From Neodontobutis hainanensis (Eukaryota > Chordata > Actinopteri > Gobiiformes > Odontobutidae), in the NCBI GenBank assembly GCA_024349245.1, contig JALDNG010000079.1, positions 310,001 through 374,000 on the forward strand: a DNA stretch of 64,000 nt. The letters are read 5' to 3'. Every line of letters begins with the position of its first letter. The first letter of the stretch is position 1. A program made the translations under genes and the position numbers. This document shows, piece by piece, positions 17,001 through 28,300 of this stretch. The notes below the pieces were generated by a model that saw nothing but the letters and a program-made list of their open reading frames with translations, did no database searches and was not told the origin of the DNA.

Positions 17001-18621
17001 GCTAGCAAACATTTTGTATTATAATTGATACTTTTTTTGTTATATTTACATTTAGGCCAGCATTAACATCCATAGAAAAACAAACTCAAACAATGCACAT
17101 AAATCATATTCACCCAATAAAGTGCTATGTTTAAGTGAAATGACTAGCAAGTGACTTAGCTAACGTTTGGTACATGCTAATTGCTAATCAAGCTGTCATA
17201 TTTCATTTGGGCTAGCATTATTTCAGAGCTAACGGTTTTGATTGATTGATCGAAATCAATCCTGCAATCCAGCTAAATCCCACTCCGAAATTGATTCCAG
17301 CTCTCCCCACTTCATATTGTTTTTTTCCTTGGGCAAAACATAGAAAAACAATATACACAAATCATATAAAAACGGCTCAAAACTTGGGATATGAAACACC
17401 AAAAGCCTACAGTGCTATGTTAACATTAGTAAGAGACTCTTGGTACATGCCAACTGCTTACATTTAGGCTAGCATTATTTTAGGTCTAGTTTTATTTCCT
17501 GCAATTCAACGTCTACAAAAAACAAATTACAACAAATAGGATAAAGTATATAAAATATTATATAAGGAGTCAAACAACTTAAAAAAACCATGGCCTTTGC
17601 TTTAGAAGGTGTAGGCAGCTTTTAAAGCCCCAGGTTTGCTTTTTTTTACCTTTTCTTTTTATTGTGGAGTATAAATCCAGCAAATAAAATCACATTATAA
17701 CATCTAAAACTAATCTCTCCAATGAATGGTTTTCAACAGGCAAATAAAGCTGCCTCTATACAGTATACTTCACTGTATATGCAGTGATGGATCATATGTC
17801 AGTTGTCAGGGGAAACTCGATCAGAAGGTCACTTGAGACACATTCAGATGTCAAATGCAAAACGCAGTGAGACGGGAGTGGAAATATATTTCAGACACAA
17901 TCTGCAGAGTGGACATGGCAGGACCTGTTGGTCACAGGAGGTTTTAACTGGTAACCACAGCTGTTTCAGTACGACATGCTTTACTGTCAACAAATCAAAA
18001 AACACAGTGTGCTATAGCTCTTTCCATAGTTCAAAGATTACTTCTGGCATTAACACACACCGAATTAGGTTATATACTTTACTGAGAATAGGAGTATTGG
18101 TCTTTGATAATTTTCATATAAATTTTCCTTGATGAGTTTTTTTTTTTTTGAACAAATGCATTTCTTTATTACCTTTTTATACATACAAATAAAATCTTGG
18201 TTTGAAGCTTTGATACTTTTCAATGTATTAAGGAGTCCTCTTCCGTTTACTCTTCTTCATGTGTTGTGTCATCTCCTGTATCTGATCTGAAAGTACGCAT
18301 TATTGTCAAACTAATTTTCACACAAACATACCAGATCCCAGTTCCGTTTGTTGTAAAAGCCCCCTGCTTTTTAGATTAATAAAATGCATACAGTTGAGAA
18401 ACCATTTTACTCAGACTGTCCAGATAAGATGCCACAAGAAAGTTTAATAGTAAACATCTCACTTATCTTGTTTTCCTCTTTTTTTTTTTTTTTTTTTTTT
18501 TAGGAGGTTACCCTGCATGCATCTCTTCCACCAGGCATGTGTGGACCAATGGCTGGCCACTAGCAGAAAATGCCCTATATGCAGAGTGGACATTGAGACC
18601 CAGCTGACCCCCGACAGTTGA
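8039..18621 (+). CDS. rnf165: RING finger protein 165 (Ark2C), Arkadia-like E3 ubiquitin ligase
   Basis: Arkadia-family RING-H2 E3 ligase; the mammalian protein enhances BMP/TGF-beta-Smad signalling in neurons. Eight coding exons: 8039-8099, 11442-11765, 11852-11980, 14055-14184, 14354-14458, 15652-15747, 16293-16396, 18504-18621 (stop TGA). The start reads MVLVHVGYLVLPVFGSVRNRG, as in vertebrate orthologues, after cccaggATGg. The Gln/His/Pro-rich middle carries PQALHQQYLLQQQLLEAQHR. The family NRG...TIERFTFPHKYKK segment is in exon 6. The RING-H2 (CTIC ... CMHLFHQAC ... CPIC) spans exons 7-8, about residues 303-345. Exon 2 enters in one frame and leaves in another: the shift lies near 11591-11602, and one extra base there would give 355 residues (human 346). 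It is therefore annotated as a gene with a suspected indel, not as a pseudogene. All downstream phases fit once one base is allowed. Confidence 0.93.
10192..10292. other. C-rich tract in rnf165 intron 1 with G-run potential on the minus strand
   Basis: About 100 bp are made almost wholly of pyrimidines with many C runs of three to five. On the minus strand the G runs could form a quadruplex, though one loop is long. The rest of intron 1 (8100-11441) shows no exon-like signal; the frames there look like chance. Confidence 0.35.
11846..11851 (+). other. rnf165: Tandem NAGNAG acceptor of rnf165 exon 3
   Basis: TAGTAG directly precedes exon 3. Use of the first AG adds one codon (AGT, Ser) without changing frame; use of the second gives the annotated exon at 11852. 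Both isoforms are plausible. Confidence 0.6.
12521..13720 (-). mobile_element. Internally deleted Tc1-like DNA transposon (copy A) in rnf165 intron 3
   Basis: Long inverted arms are visible: the left arm (about 12521-12720) and right arm (about 13560-13720) share a stretch including 'tagttagtggttgggtga'-type sequence in opposite orientation. Between them on the minus strand are broken transposase pieces. A 5' part near 13049-13258 contains DQVDQQK. A 3' part near 12720-13076 ends in a KLQGVTDVKGGNA-like tail. The middle of the transposase is missing and the right terminus is eroded. The element is the same family as the palindromic copy at 49434-50703. Confidence 0.85.
15115..15365. repeat. 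Degenerate fish interspersed repeat
   Basis: Phrases such as 'gggcaatttagatttacc', 'catgtctttggctgtagag' and 'aaggactccccggcc' match, with decay, the layout of a very common teleost repeat whose intact form reads as a diagnostic 'caatttag...catgtctttgga...' block. It lies in rnf165 intron 5. No boundaries or coding potential can be defined. Confidence 0.5.
16960..17500. repeat. Degenerate tandem repeat, period about 250-270 bp, in rnf165 intron 7
   Basis: Landmark words recur in the same order. 'ggctagcatta' occurs near 16969, 17210 and 17467; 'catagaaaaacaa' near 17071 and 17339; 'tggtacatgc' near 17168 and 17441. Spacings range from 241 to 273 bp. The copies are strongly diverged, with two to three units. 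Confidence 0.6.
18137..18290 (-). pseudogene. Possible 3' fragment of a processed retrocopy
   Basis: On the minus strand an AATAAA (18165-18170) is followed 15 nt later by an A13 tract (18137-18149), the signature of a reverse-transcribed polyadenylated RNA. Upstream is a short frame ending ...KKSKRKRTP-stop. The source gene is not recognised. It could equally be chance plus an A run. Confidence 0.3.
18479..18501 (+). repeat. T23 homopolymer forming the polypyrimidine tract of rnf165 exon 8
   Basis: Twenty-three uninterrupted T residues run directly into the AG acceptor of the terminal exon, which encodes the second half of the RING finger. Length polymorphism or sequencing error is likely. 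Confidence 0.9.
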
Positions 18622-21600
18622 TAGCTCGAGTCGACTCCTGCAGCTTGGTACCTGGTCTTGTAATTCTCCATTGCCTCCCCCCAGGGGGAAGCTCTGCCAA
18701 ACTCTCTTCTTCCCCTCTGCATCACTCTTTGAGCCTGCCTTCTGAGACAGCTGTGACAGAGGGATCAACAAAGCACACTCGCCTACAACACAACGAGGAA
18801 TGGGCTTGATGGATAGATAGGTGGCGGGACAGAAGTTTTTTTTTTGCGGGATATAATCGGTAGGAGAAGGACGTATGAACAGATGTGCTGAGGCTTCACG
18901 TAACGCTATCAGGTTGTGCACCTCGTGTACATTTCTTCATACAGCTACCAAATGCGGACACTCTACCTATACTAACAATCTCCCCAGCTCGTGTGCTGTA
19001 TCGAGACCATTTCTCTGCCACTAAATGTAAACCTCTTCCTGGGCCTGTGAAAAATCCTTTAAGCTGCACTCTGCCCGAGCCCTCAGCACATCTGTACAGA
19101 ACATTATCCAATGATTAGCATGAGGTTGTTTGGTGTGAAATCTTGTAGCTGAACGCTCGTGGTGTTAATGGAATATAGTACTGAATAAGTATTTACTGAG
19201 TAACAGTGTTGTGTAGCAAGCAGATGCCTTTGCTTTTCAGAAATATGTTTGTGAAAAATAAAACTAAAGGGTGACATACAGCTGTAACAGTGACAATATT
19301 CAGTGTGGTAAATCTTCATAGGCAATGAGGAAAGAGCTAGTTGTATAAAAAAAAAAGCCAAAAATCCCTCGTTGTTGTTTATAACATGGTTTTTTGGATT
19401 TCCAGTTAGTAGCCATCAGAGTTGATGCTAAACCCGCTAACTGCAGGCATGGCTTTCAGTGACGTGTTAGTGTCGTAGTTGGGCCTCTCTAATGTAGAGC
19501 AGAGGCCTCAGATGTGCATGCTGTATGGCAGGCTTGGGCTGTGTCGTAATTGTGGAGCAGTAGAAACAGGGACTGTGTCTGTGCATGTGAACCATATACT
19601 CTGATGAGCCCACTCATTCATAGAGGAGGACAAGAACACACCTATTACCCTTCCCCTATTCCTAACTCATCTCATGTAGACCAAAGTTGCTCTTAGACTC
19701 AGACCTGACCCCACTGTAGCACCTCTTCCAAAATCTGGGATCCTAGTGCTACTTTAGGTCTGGGTCAAACAGCAACTCTTCTGTTGCCTCGTTCATGGCA
19801 TGATCGTGAGAGGCCGGCATGGGCGTGAGGATGCAGTGCCTGAGTCTTGCCATCAGAATAGATCAAAACTGACATTTCGATATTACCAGAACCTTATTGC
19901 CTATCGAACAAGCAAGCACATGTTATTTCTATGAACAGTGAATCGCCTCTGTTGGTTTTCAGCTCCTTTCATTTCAAACTCAGCTCGCACTTGTTGATTA
20001 AAGACTGTGTCTGGTGTAACAGGGAAAATAAAAAACTAGTTTGCCTGTGCTCTGTGCTAGAATGTGTATGATTGTCTCCCCTCTCATGGTAGTAGTGTAT
20101 GGTACTGCTAGAACAACTGTGATACTATGTTCAGTGATAGAAGCCGTTTTCTATATCATGCATGAACCATGTTGGCGTAGTTCACTTGAAGGAGTGTGAA
20201 AGGGAGAAAAAGCCATCCATTTGAAAAATACCAAACAAATGTTATTATCATTTATTTTAAAACTTAATTTTATTTGTCTTTTTGCCATTTGTTTTCTTCT
20301 GTTATTACTTGTAACCTTTATTTGCGCTCACATGCCAATCTGGACACGGTACTAGTATTGTCGAGTCCCTGTCCATTTAACCATAGTGAAGAAAAAGCTG
20401 CAATGCTGCAAAAACATATTAAATGTTGTTATAATGTAGCTTGTGTTTGTAAATGCACTATAATATGGAGTTGCCTGATTTTGGTTTGGTGGCGTGGGTT
20501 CTTCTTGTCCTAGAGTTTGTGTTTTTGTTCAGTTAAGTATTTTCATGCTTTCTCGTGTATTATTGGAGGGTGACTTGACTCTTTGTGTTGCTTTTTAATT
20601 TTTGTATGGAACCTCCATCCAAAAAATTACCGATGGATGAAAATGGAGGTTTTGCTAGTTCACATAGAATGCTGTGATTAAAGATGCCTTAAGTATTTAA
20701 CAATCATTATTTATTACTAACTGTAGCTAGCTAGCTATTGTGGTGGAATATTTAATGTCTCTATCTCATAACTTTGCAATTTAATCAATATATTTATTTA
20801 AAATAACACAAAATATAAAAAAAAACAATACCTCATTATGCATTGGTTGGTGGGGATGCTTCTGCATGCCGTTTGTGTTTTCTTTTCAAAGGAGAAAAAA
20901 AGATACTCGTTGAAAATGGATTGGGGCTGTTCCCAATTCATTTCTAGCCAGCATGGTGCTGTTGATTCTGGATTACATTCCATTCATTCACTTTTTTTAA
21001 ATCACCACCCTGCTTTCATCTAAAGCAGAGTTTGTATGGCTCTATAATTCGCTCGCTGACACTATAATATTACATTATTATTATTATTATATCCCATTAC
21101 CACTTTAGTTTGATGAGTTAATTTGTGTTACATTTCTATATCCAATCATATCTGGATATCAATTGAATTCTTGTTGCTTTAGGTCCCACATAATGTGCTG
21201 TATAATCTGTTTTATGTATTGCTGGCAAATGCTTTGTGTGGGATATTGGAAAGTATCTAACATGCTAACTTGAGCCATTGATCTTATTGAGCAGATTTCT
21301 GGTGTACTGTGGTTATACAATATAGTGTGTTTTACACCTGGGTATAATAAGCTACTCGTTTTCGGTGTGCATTTCCTATTAATACTCTACTAATCCTGCA
21401 AATTATTCTAACATTTATTGGATTGGAATGACGCTGGCTGGTCTTACAATGATTTCATTTCGTGCTCTCACTGGCCTTACCCCATGTCCTCCACAGTGTA
21501 CCCATTGCTCCAGAGCAAACTGGACAGTAGCCATAGTATTAACTCAAGCTGATGAACCGGAATGAACAGTAGAACTTAAAGCACAAGCTTTTTAATGCAT

Positions 21601-22060
21601 GTCCTTCTCAGGTTTTCCTATGTGTATGTGGGAGTAGCTCTGTAGATGTGTTTAATATGATGCTGTACCTTCTTGAATATTTCAGATGTTTCTTTGCTGC
21701 TGAAAAAAATGTTGATTATTAACCTGCCAGTGAAAAAGGGAAGTGGCCATCTTTGTACAACACACTGCTGTTTTGCTGTAACCGCGCAATGTTTTATGAT
21801 CTTGAGTATTTTATAGAAAAGTAGAAGTATGTATCAATAATATGAAAGCAATAGCTAAATCATAATGAAGAATAACATGATCAGTGAATATTGTGGAAAA
21901 TCTTTAGATTCACTCTGGGTGGATTTTGTACTGTATTTATTACTAATGATGATGCAAAAAGTTGCATAGCTTAACCCAAACTGTTCTGTCTCTTTTTTTA
22001 TTTATTGTCTTGTATATGATCTTTTTGTATGTGTTTTTCAAATAAACTGCCTAAAATGCT
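18622..22060 (+). other. rnf165: Long 3' UTR of rnf165
   Basis: After the TGA there is no further coding signal until a strong AATAAA at 22041-22046, giving a 3' UTR of about 3.4 kb if the distal signal is used. Earlier AATAAA-like hexamers occur near 19258 and 20026, so shorter forms are possible. A (TTA)n run lies near 21070. Extent is inferred from the signal and from the convergent loxhd1 end. Confidence 0.6.
22041..22046 (+). promoter_or_regulatory. rnf165: Distal poly(A) signal of rnf165
   Basis: Canonical AATAAA followed by a T/G-rich stretch (about 22075-22100). It is only about 90 bp from the opposing loxhd1 poly(A) signal. Confidence 0.65.
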
Positions 22061-22137
22061 GACAACTCATCTAATCTGTGGTGTTTTTGGTGTCCTTATG
22101 AAGAGTGAAAAAAATACTTTTGTAAAGTTTATTTTAC

Positions 22138-22143
22138 AGTTGA
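22138..22143 (-). promoter_or_regulatory. loxhd1: Candidate poly(A) signal of loxhd1
   Basis: AATAAA on the minus strand, about 165 nt past the loxhd1 stop. Used with the rnf165 signal at 22041, it leaves the two convergent transcripts almost abutting. Confidence 0.6.
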
Positions 22144-22306
22144 ACAGGAAAGTTAACAGATTGGCTTATTGTCAAAACGGTCCCAAACTCTTCTGTGAGC
22201 TGACAGATGAAACTAAAAAGTTGGCACTAACGTTCTCTTGTCTGTCTTTAGAGTCTACTTCAAACATATAAAACCTGTCAACATTCTTGAATCATTCATT
22301 CTCTTA

Positions 22307-25300
22307 CTAATATCTGGGGTAAAGCACACGCTGGATGTGCCCATCAGCTTTTTTTGTGTCCAGCCACTTTCCACACTGAAAGATGGTAGTCACTGAGTTG
22401 GCAGTGTTGGTCACCTCAACACACTCTAAATACCACCCATTGTTCATTCCTTTGGCGTCGTGCTCCACTTTGATCCTCAGTAACTCCCCGAGGTCCAGCA
22501 TCTCCATGACAAAGCGGTCTGTCTGCCCTCGTTCGAAGAGGTTGCGGAATTTCTGCCGAAGGTGACGCTTGCCTGAGTCACCGTTGACGCCGTAAAGGGT
22601 GATGAAAACGTTGGCGTCAGTTCCGCCGCCTTTAACGTCTCCCGTGATGACGATGATCTCATACTTGACAGGCACCAAGTTGAGAACTTTGCTCGCGAAG
22701 CTCTCCACTGATTTGTAGCACTCAAATGTCAGGAACTGGTCCTTTTTGGCTGCCAAGGGAATTTTTGCATCACAGTGGAAGAAATATCTAAACAGAAGGG
22801 AGTGTGTTGAGTCACACTTTATACTTTTACACACACTTGATGTTACAATTAAAACAAAATATACATGTTGTGTATGCTGCTACTCACTTGTTTCCGAGCT
22901 CCTTTTCTGTCACTACTACCTCCATAACGTGCCAGAAGATTCCACTCTTCGGCTTCTTGCCATCTTTCGTTATGTGGCCGAGACAGATGCCAGCAATTTC
23001 TCCAACGTGTTTGGATGAAAACTCAAATGTGTCAGTGGCACCGCTGCAAAAGGGCAAAAAGTTTTTGAATAATTAAATGGACTGGTTTGTGAAGAATCTT
23101 TCTTTCACGTGTCTCATGGGATTAGCTCTCCTGAGAGCCAAGACTTGGAGAACAGAAAGTAAGACAAGATAAAAGAGAAAAGAAAAACAAAACGTTGAAG
23201 GGAAGAGATTATATAAACTACAGAATAAGGTTTTTACTGTGCGTTCGGCACCAAGACTCAAAACCTACCTTAAGAACTTCTTTTTCTTATTCTCCAGAAC
23301 AAACTCTTTGGAACGAGCCTTTCTTCCTTCTAATGCAACCCAGGCATTTTCTGTGGTAGATGCATCATCTGTGTTTGCAGTTGTTGTGGCAATTTCATAT
23401 TCTGTGGAAATGCAGCGAAATTTTGTAAATGTATATGTACTTTCGGGACTATTAGCTGCCACAATGAAATGACTTGGAATGAGTTTGTACTGACTGGTTT
23501 TGTCACTGAGATCTATAGCGTTGTTGTTGGCACATGCCAGCTCCCTCATTATTTGTCCGTCATCTTCATTTTTAGCCAACCATCGGTCACAAGGGAATCT
23601 AAAGGTCTGGTCCATGGTCTCATCTTTCACATCGATATACTCGAGGTGCCAGCCTGGAGCAGGGCCTGTTCACAGCAAACAACACTTTAATGTCCTGTAG
23701 AAAAGCATGTATTATTGTTGAATGTAAAAGTAAATCACTTTACACTGTTACCTAATCCTTATAATAATTCCAGGACAAACAGACATCACTCTGTTTTCAT
23801 AGCTTCCCATCTATTCTCTCTCACCTTTGTTGTCGTGCCACACTCGGACTTTGGAGAGTTCTCCCAGACTGAGGATGTCAGGAAATCTGAATACATCTTT
23901 CCCTTTACGTTCAAACTTGTTCCTGTTGGTGCTCTCCTTCAGGGGCAGAGTCCCAGTGTCACCGTACTCACCGAACACAATCAGGAACACATTGGCGTCA
24001 GTGCCGGCCCCTGCAATTAAAAACAAAAATCAATCCAAATTAACGAAAACAAGGAAGTTATTTAGTCCTAATTTTGACAAATCTCAAGTGACCCACCTCC
24101 AACATCACTGGTCTGGACTTGTATGATGTATGTAGTTTTATCCACCATCTCCTCCTCGTCCACTACGGCTGCCAGCTCACACACCTTAGTCCTCTTTGGC
24201 CCCTTGGTCTTTGATAACCAGTTCTCATAAGTGAACTCATAAACCTCTTCCGTACTTAGGTTCTTCATCAGGATCTAAAAATGTAAATGTAAAATATCAA
24301 CAAATCTTTTAACAAAACTGATGAACTTAAATTTAATTTACCTTGTCAAGGAACCAGTCGGGCCGGCTCCCAGTGCCATCAATCCGAACTCTAATCTTTT
24401 TCAGAGGAGCAATGTCATCTATTTCCAGGCTGAACGTGTCTTCTTGGTCTCTTTCAAACCTATATAGAAAGCATTTATATTAACATTAAAACACTAATCA
24501 GATACTACTAAAGCTAAACTGTTATTGGATGACTAACCGATCTCCATTTTTTGGTAGCAGCACTTCCTCATTGCAACCATTGGCTCCATACACAGTCAGA
24601 AAAATGTTGGTATCAGTCCCTGCATACTGAGTGTCACCTGTGACAACTGTTACTGAGTAAACCACCTACAATATCAAAACAGCAGAGACAAATCCTATTT
24701 TTTGTACCATACATTTACTGAAGCCTTTCCAGAGCATCATGTTTTATTTCTAGTGACTCACTTTACGGTTAATGTTGATCGTGCTGGAGTCCAACACATT
24801 GAACAGTCTGGCAGTCAGACCATCTCCTCTGTCCTTAGCCAACCAGCACTTACATGGAAAGATGTACTTGATACCTTTTGTTGGCACGGCAACCGACAGC
24901 TCATCCACCAACCAGCAGCTCTCTGGTGTGACACCGTTATGGCCGAGCTGAGGAAGAGACAGGATGAGAGGAGGCACAGGAATGCGTACATCCACTGATT
25001 TGAGTTGAAGCACTGATACAATTAATTATTACTGAAATGATTTTAAACATTTATCACGAGTGGATGAGTAGAGGCTGAAAAAAAGAGACAGTTTCACAGA
25101 TTCTCACTTCCACGCGCTTGAGCTCTCCTACGTCTGTTCCGTAGCACACAAAGTGATCCATGGAGCCGGCTGCAAAGCTTTTCTTTCCCTCGGGCAGGTC
25201 CAGCCACAATCGGTCTGTCTCGATGTCATTCGGACCCAGGATGATGACATAGACCCTGGCTGTTGTGCTGGCATCACGGTCAGAGCCAGTGGATAAGGTG

Positions 25301-28300
25301 AAGTGGTAGGGAATGACTGAAAGAAGAGCATAAATACATTTTAAAATACCTCATATTTTGACTTTCTTTGACTAAGTGGAGAGGCAGGCTGGAGGGCTGA
25401 CTGTGTATTAAGGTGCGATGGCTATTAAAAGAACACAATGGTAAGAGCCTAAACGTTTTTATATAAAAGCTATTCATGACAAAGTATTTTATTGGCAGCT
25501 GGGATTGTTGGATAAACTGAAGTGCCATAAAAAACAGAAATCACTGGCTCACTAAAATTCATGTTATCTACACCAAAGCTACAGTTGTTTCTATGAGAAC
25601 ACAAATCTTTCCCCGTTATCAAAATGGTCTACTATTAAAGCTTTGTGTTTTCTAAACAGGAAGTATACAATTTCTTTATGTGTTTGAAAAAATCACCTAA
25701 TGACATATTGTAGAAAGAATCATCAGCAAAAAAACAAGACCTTAAAATGTCATCTAGGATTTATTTTCAAGGATTTCAATGAATGTGAGTTTTTAGTCAT
25801 GAAGGGTGAGTGTTGACCAATCACAGCTTGCTTCTGGAAAAAAGAGTGCTCCCATTGGTCAAAGTAATGGCTACCAATAAAACAGAGAAAGTGAATATCC
25901 ATCGCTGAATATATCTCTTAACTCAGTAGAGATTATTGTTGAATGCTTCAGCCTGGTGCTAAAGTCATTGATACAAAGTTTAACCTGAGCACTAAACTTT
26001 TTTTTTGTGGTTTGATTATATGTTTTTGTTTTAAAAAAGCAGAGAGGTCCCAAGGCTGCTTTTGGAGGGTAAGTGTCTGAGACAAAAAGAAAATTGTGTA
26101 GTGCCACTTAAAGCCATTTTGCTTGGAGATATCGTAATGGAGAAGATAAACTGTCACTGAATTGAGTCTTTCTAAATGCTTTTAGTAGATATTTCAATAA
26201 ATCCAAACAATTAACTGTATAGAAAACATTAAGTTAATTGCACCACAGTTCTAACTCCTCCTCTCTATTGACACTACTGTAGTTGTTACAAGACTCAATG
26301 AAGGTGTCAGTACTTGGAACCTGAACTTTATTAACACACTGTATGACTTGGTGTTCACTAATGTATCTTTGGGCTTATATGTTAATCCAACACTTTTCTA
26401 TTCTAGTCTTAAGTTAAAAGTGATTGTTACTGTAAATCTGACCCGGTGAGAATACTGCTGCAGCTTCAGGTGACCTATGGAGGTTAACACAAAGGCTATA
26501 GTTCAAGACTTAGACCTAACACTTAAAATCTTCCTTTGATTCTTACTTGGACCTTCTTCAACCACTGCTGCCTTTTTCTTCTTTTTCTTCTTGTTGGCAT
26601 TTCGATCCAACCCCATCTTAGCCTGAGCCATTTTCTTTGTGTTTGGATCAGTGTTTCTTTCACCCTCATATCCCTACACCAGACACAACAAAATAAAATA
26701 AATGAATGAAATCCAAATCATAAAACAACACTATTCATGTTAAACTCAACGTACCTTAACAAAGAAGGTCCTCGCAATCTGTTTGTTTTCTTTTTTTGTC
26801 GACAACCAGCGCTCACACAGGAACATGTACACCTCCTCTGTTTCCACATCCATCACCTCCACCTGGTCCAAATACCAGTCTGCACAGACCATGGAGTTGT
26901 CGTGACGAATAAATATCTTGTACACTTGTCCCAGGTCCACAGCTTCAATGGTGAACTTGTCCACCTGTAAAGAGTGAGAATTTAACAGTTACTTACAGTT
27001 AACTTTGACACAGACGGCCATTAATCAACTCTTGTTTACTTCTCCTCTCTCAAACTTGTTCTTGTTGGTCTCAGATTTGGCCAGTTTGCGCTCCCCCGTG
27101 TCTCCCAGGTCGCCGTAAATCGTAAGAAAAACGTTAGCATCAGTTCCTGCTCCAAACATATCTCCGGTCCGTACAGACACTTTGTACGTATGAGCTGTGA
27201 CAAGAGAAAAGATCCAAGATGAATTAGCAGCTTTCAATGCTTTAGTAAATAGATTACAAAGTTATACTGTAGTGTATATCATGATACAGAACTGAACTCA
27301 GATGTCTTTTGGGTCTTTGATTAAAATGTGTGTTACAAATGAGAAATCTTGAAGTATGTAGTACCAAATATGGTTCATCTATTTGTATTTATCATATTAT
27401 ATATTTGTCGTAGTCTTGTCTCAAACTCCCTTTTACTCAATCTTTGGTCTCAGATGCCAGGAACAAATGGCATATGTGTGGTCTTGATTCTGGACTTGGT
27501 CTTATACTGGACTTGGACTGTTTAAATTTTTCTTTTTTTACTTATCCCTTGTATCTATTACTGTATATTGTACACTGGCTCTGGTCTTGATTCGGTCTTG
27601 CCCTGGTCTCACCCTGACATGGTCTTGGTCTTGACTGTGGTCTCGGACACGTCTTGGTCGTGGTCAGTGCAGTCTTGACTACAACACTAATACTTTGTTT
27701 CAAGGAGTCACTAATTATTTGGTAATAGTTATTTGTTAATAAAGTGTTTCCTAGTTCTAATTTTGCCTCATTTGGTCATTTTTTGTTTGGTCTTTCTTAA
27801 GAGTATTAATTTTCATTTTGGTCATGATTTTGTTTCCATTTAGTGTTCTTTTGGTGTGGTTCCATTGCACTGTTGAATGATGCTTTCTGAAAGCAGTATT
27901 TTTTCATTTAATCCCAATGGAAAACCGCAAACCCTTTCTTTCTTTTTTTTTTTTTTACTGTTAAAATGATATTTTATGGTGATGACGAAAATAAAATCTT
28001 TGGTGATCCACTTATTGATCCTGACCCCGTGTTTGGGGACCACTGGGTTAATGCATTGTCAACATACTTGTCAAATGTAAGTATTTGGTTTCAATACTTA
28101 TGTATTTAGCACTAATTATCCGGGTATAGTTATTTTCAGTTCTGTTCAGAGCCATTCGTTATTTGAAAACACAAAAGGGACTAAAAACACCGTGTAGTAA
28201 TATAAATAATTTTTGTGGTCATTTTAAAACTTTTGTAATCATTCATTTAAAAATAAGATGCATACTTTCCAAAGCATCTTCAACCTCTGTCTCTGTTGTT

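Noticed and set aside
17803..18132. 109-codon open frame in rnf165 intron 7
   Set aside because: No recognisable motif, no coding neighbours on that strand beyond rnf165, no splice signals that would join it in frame.
21066..21090. (TTA)n run in the rnf165 3' UTR as a regulatory element
   Set aside because: Short simple repeat of a kind expected by chance in AT-rich DNA; no structure or conservation evidence.
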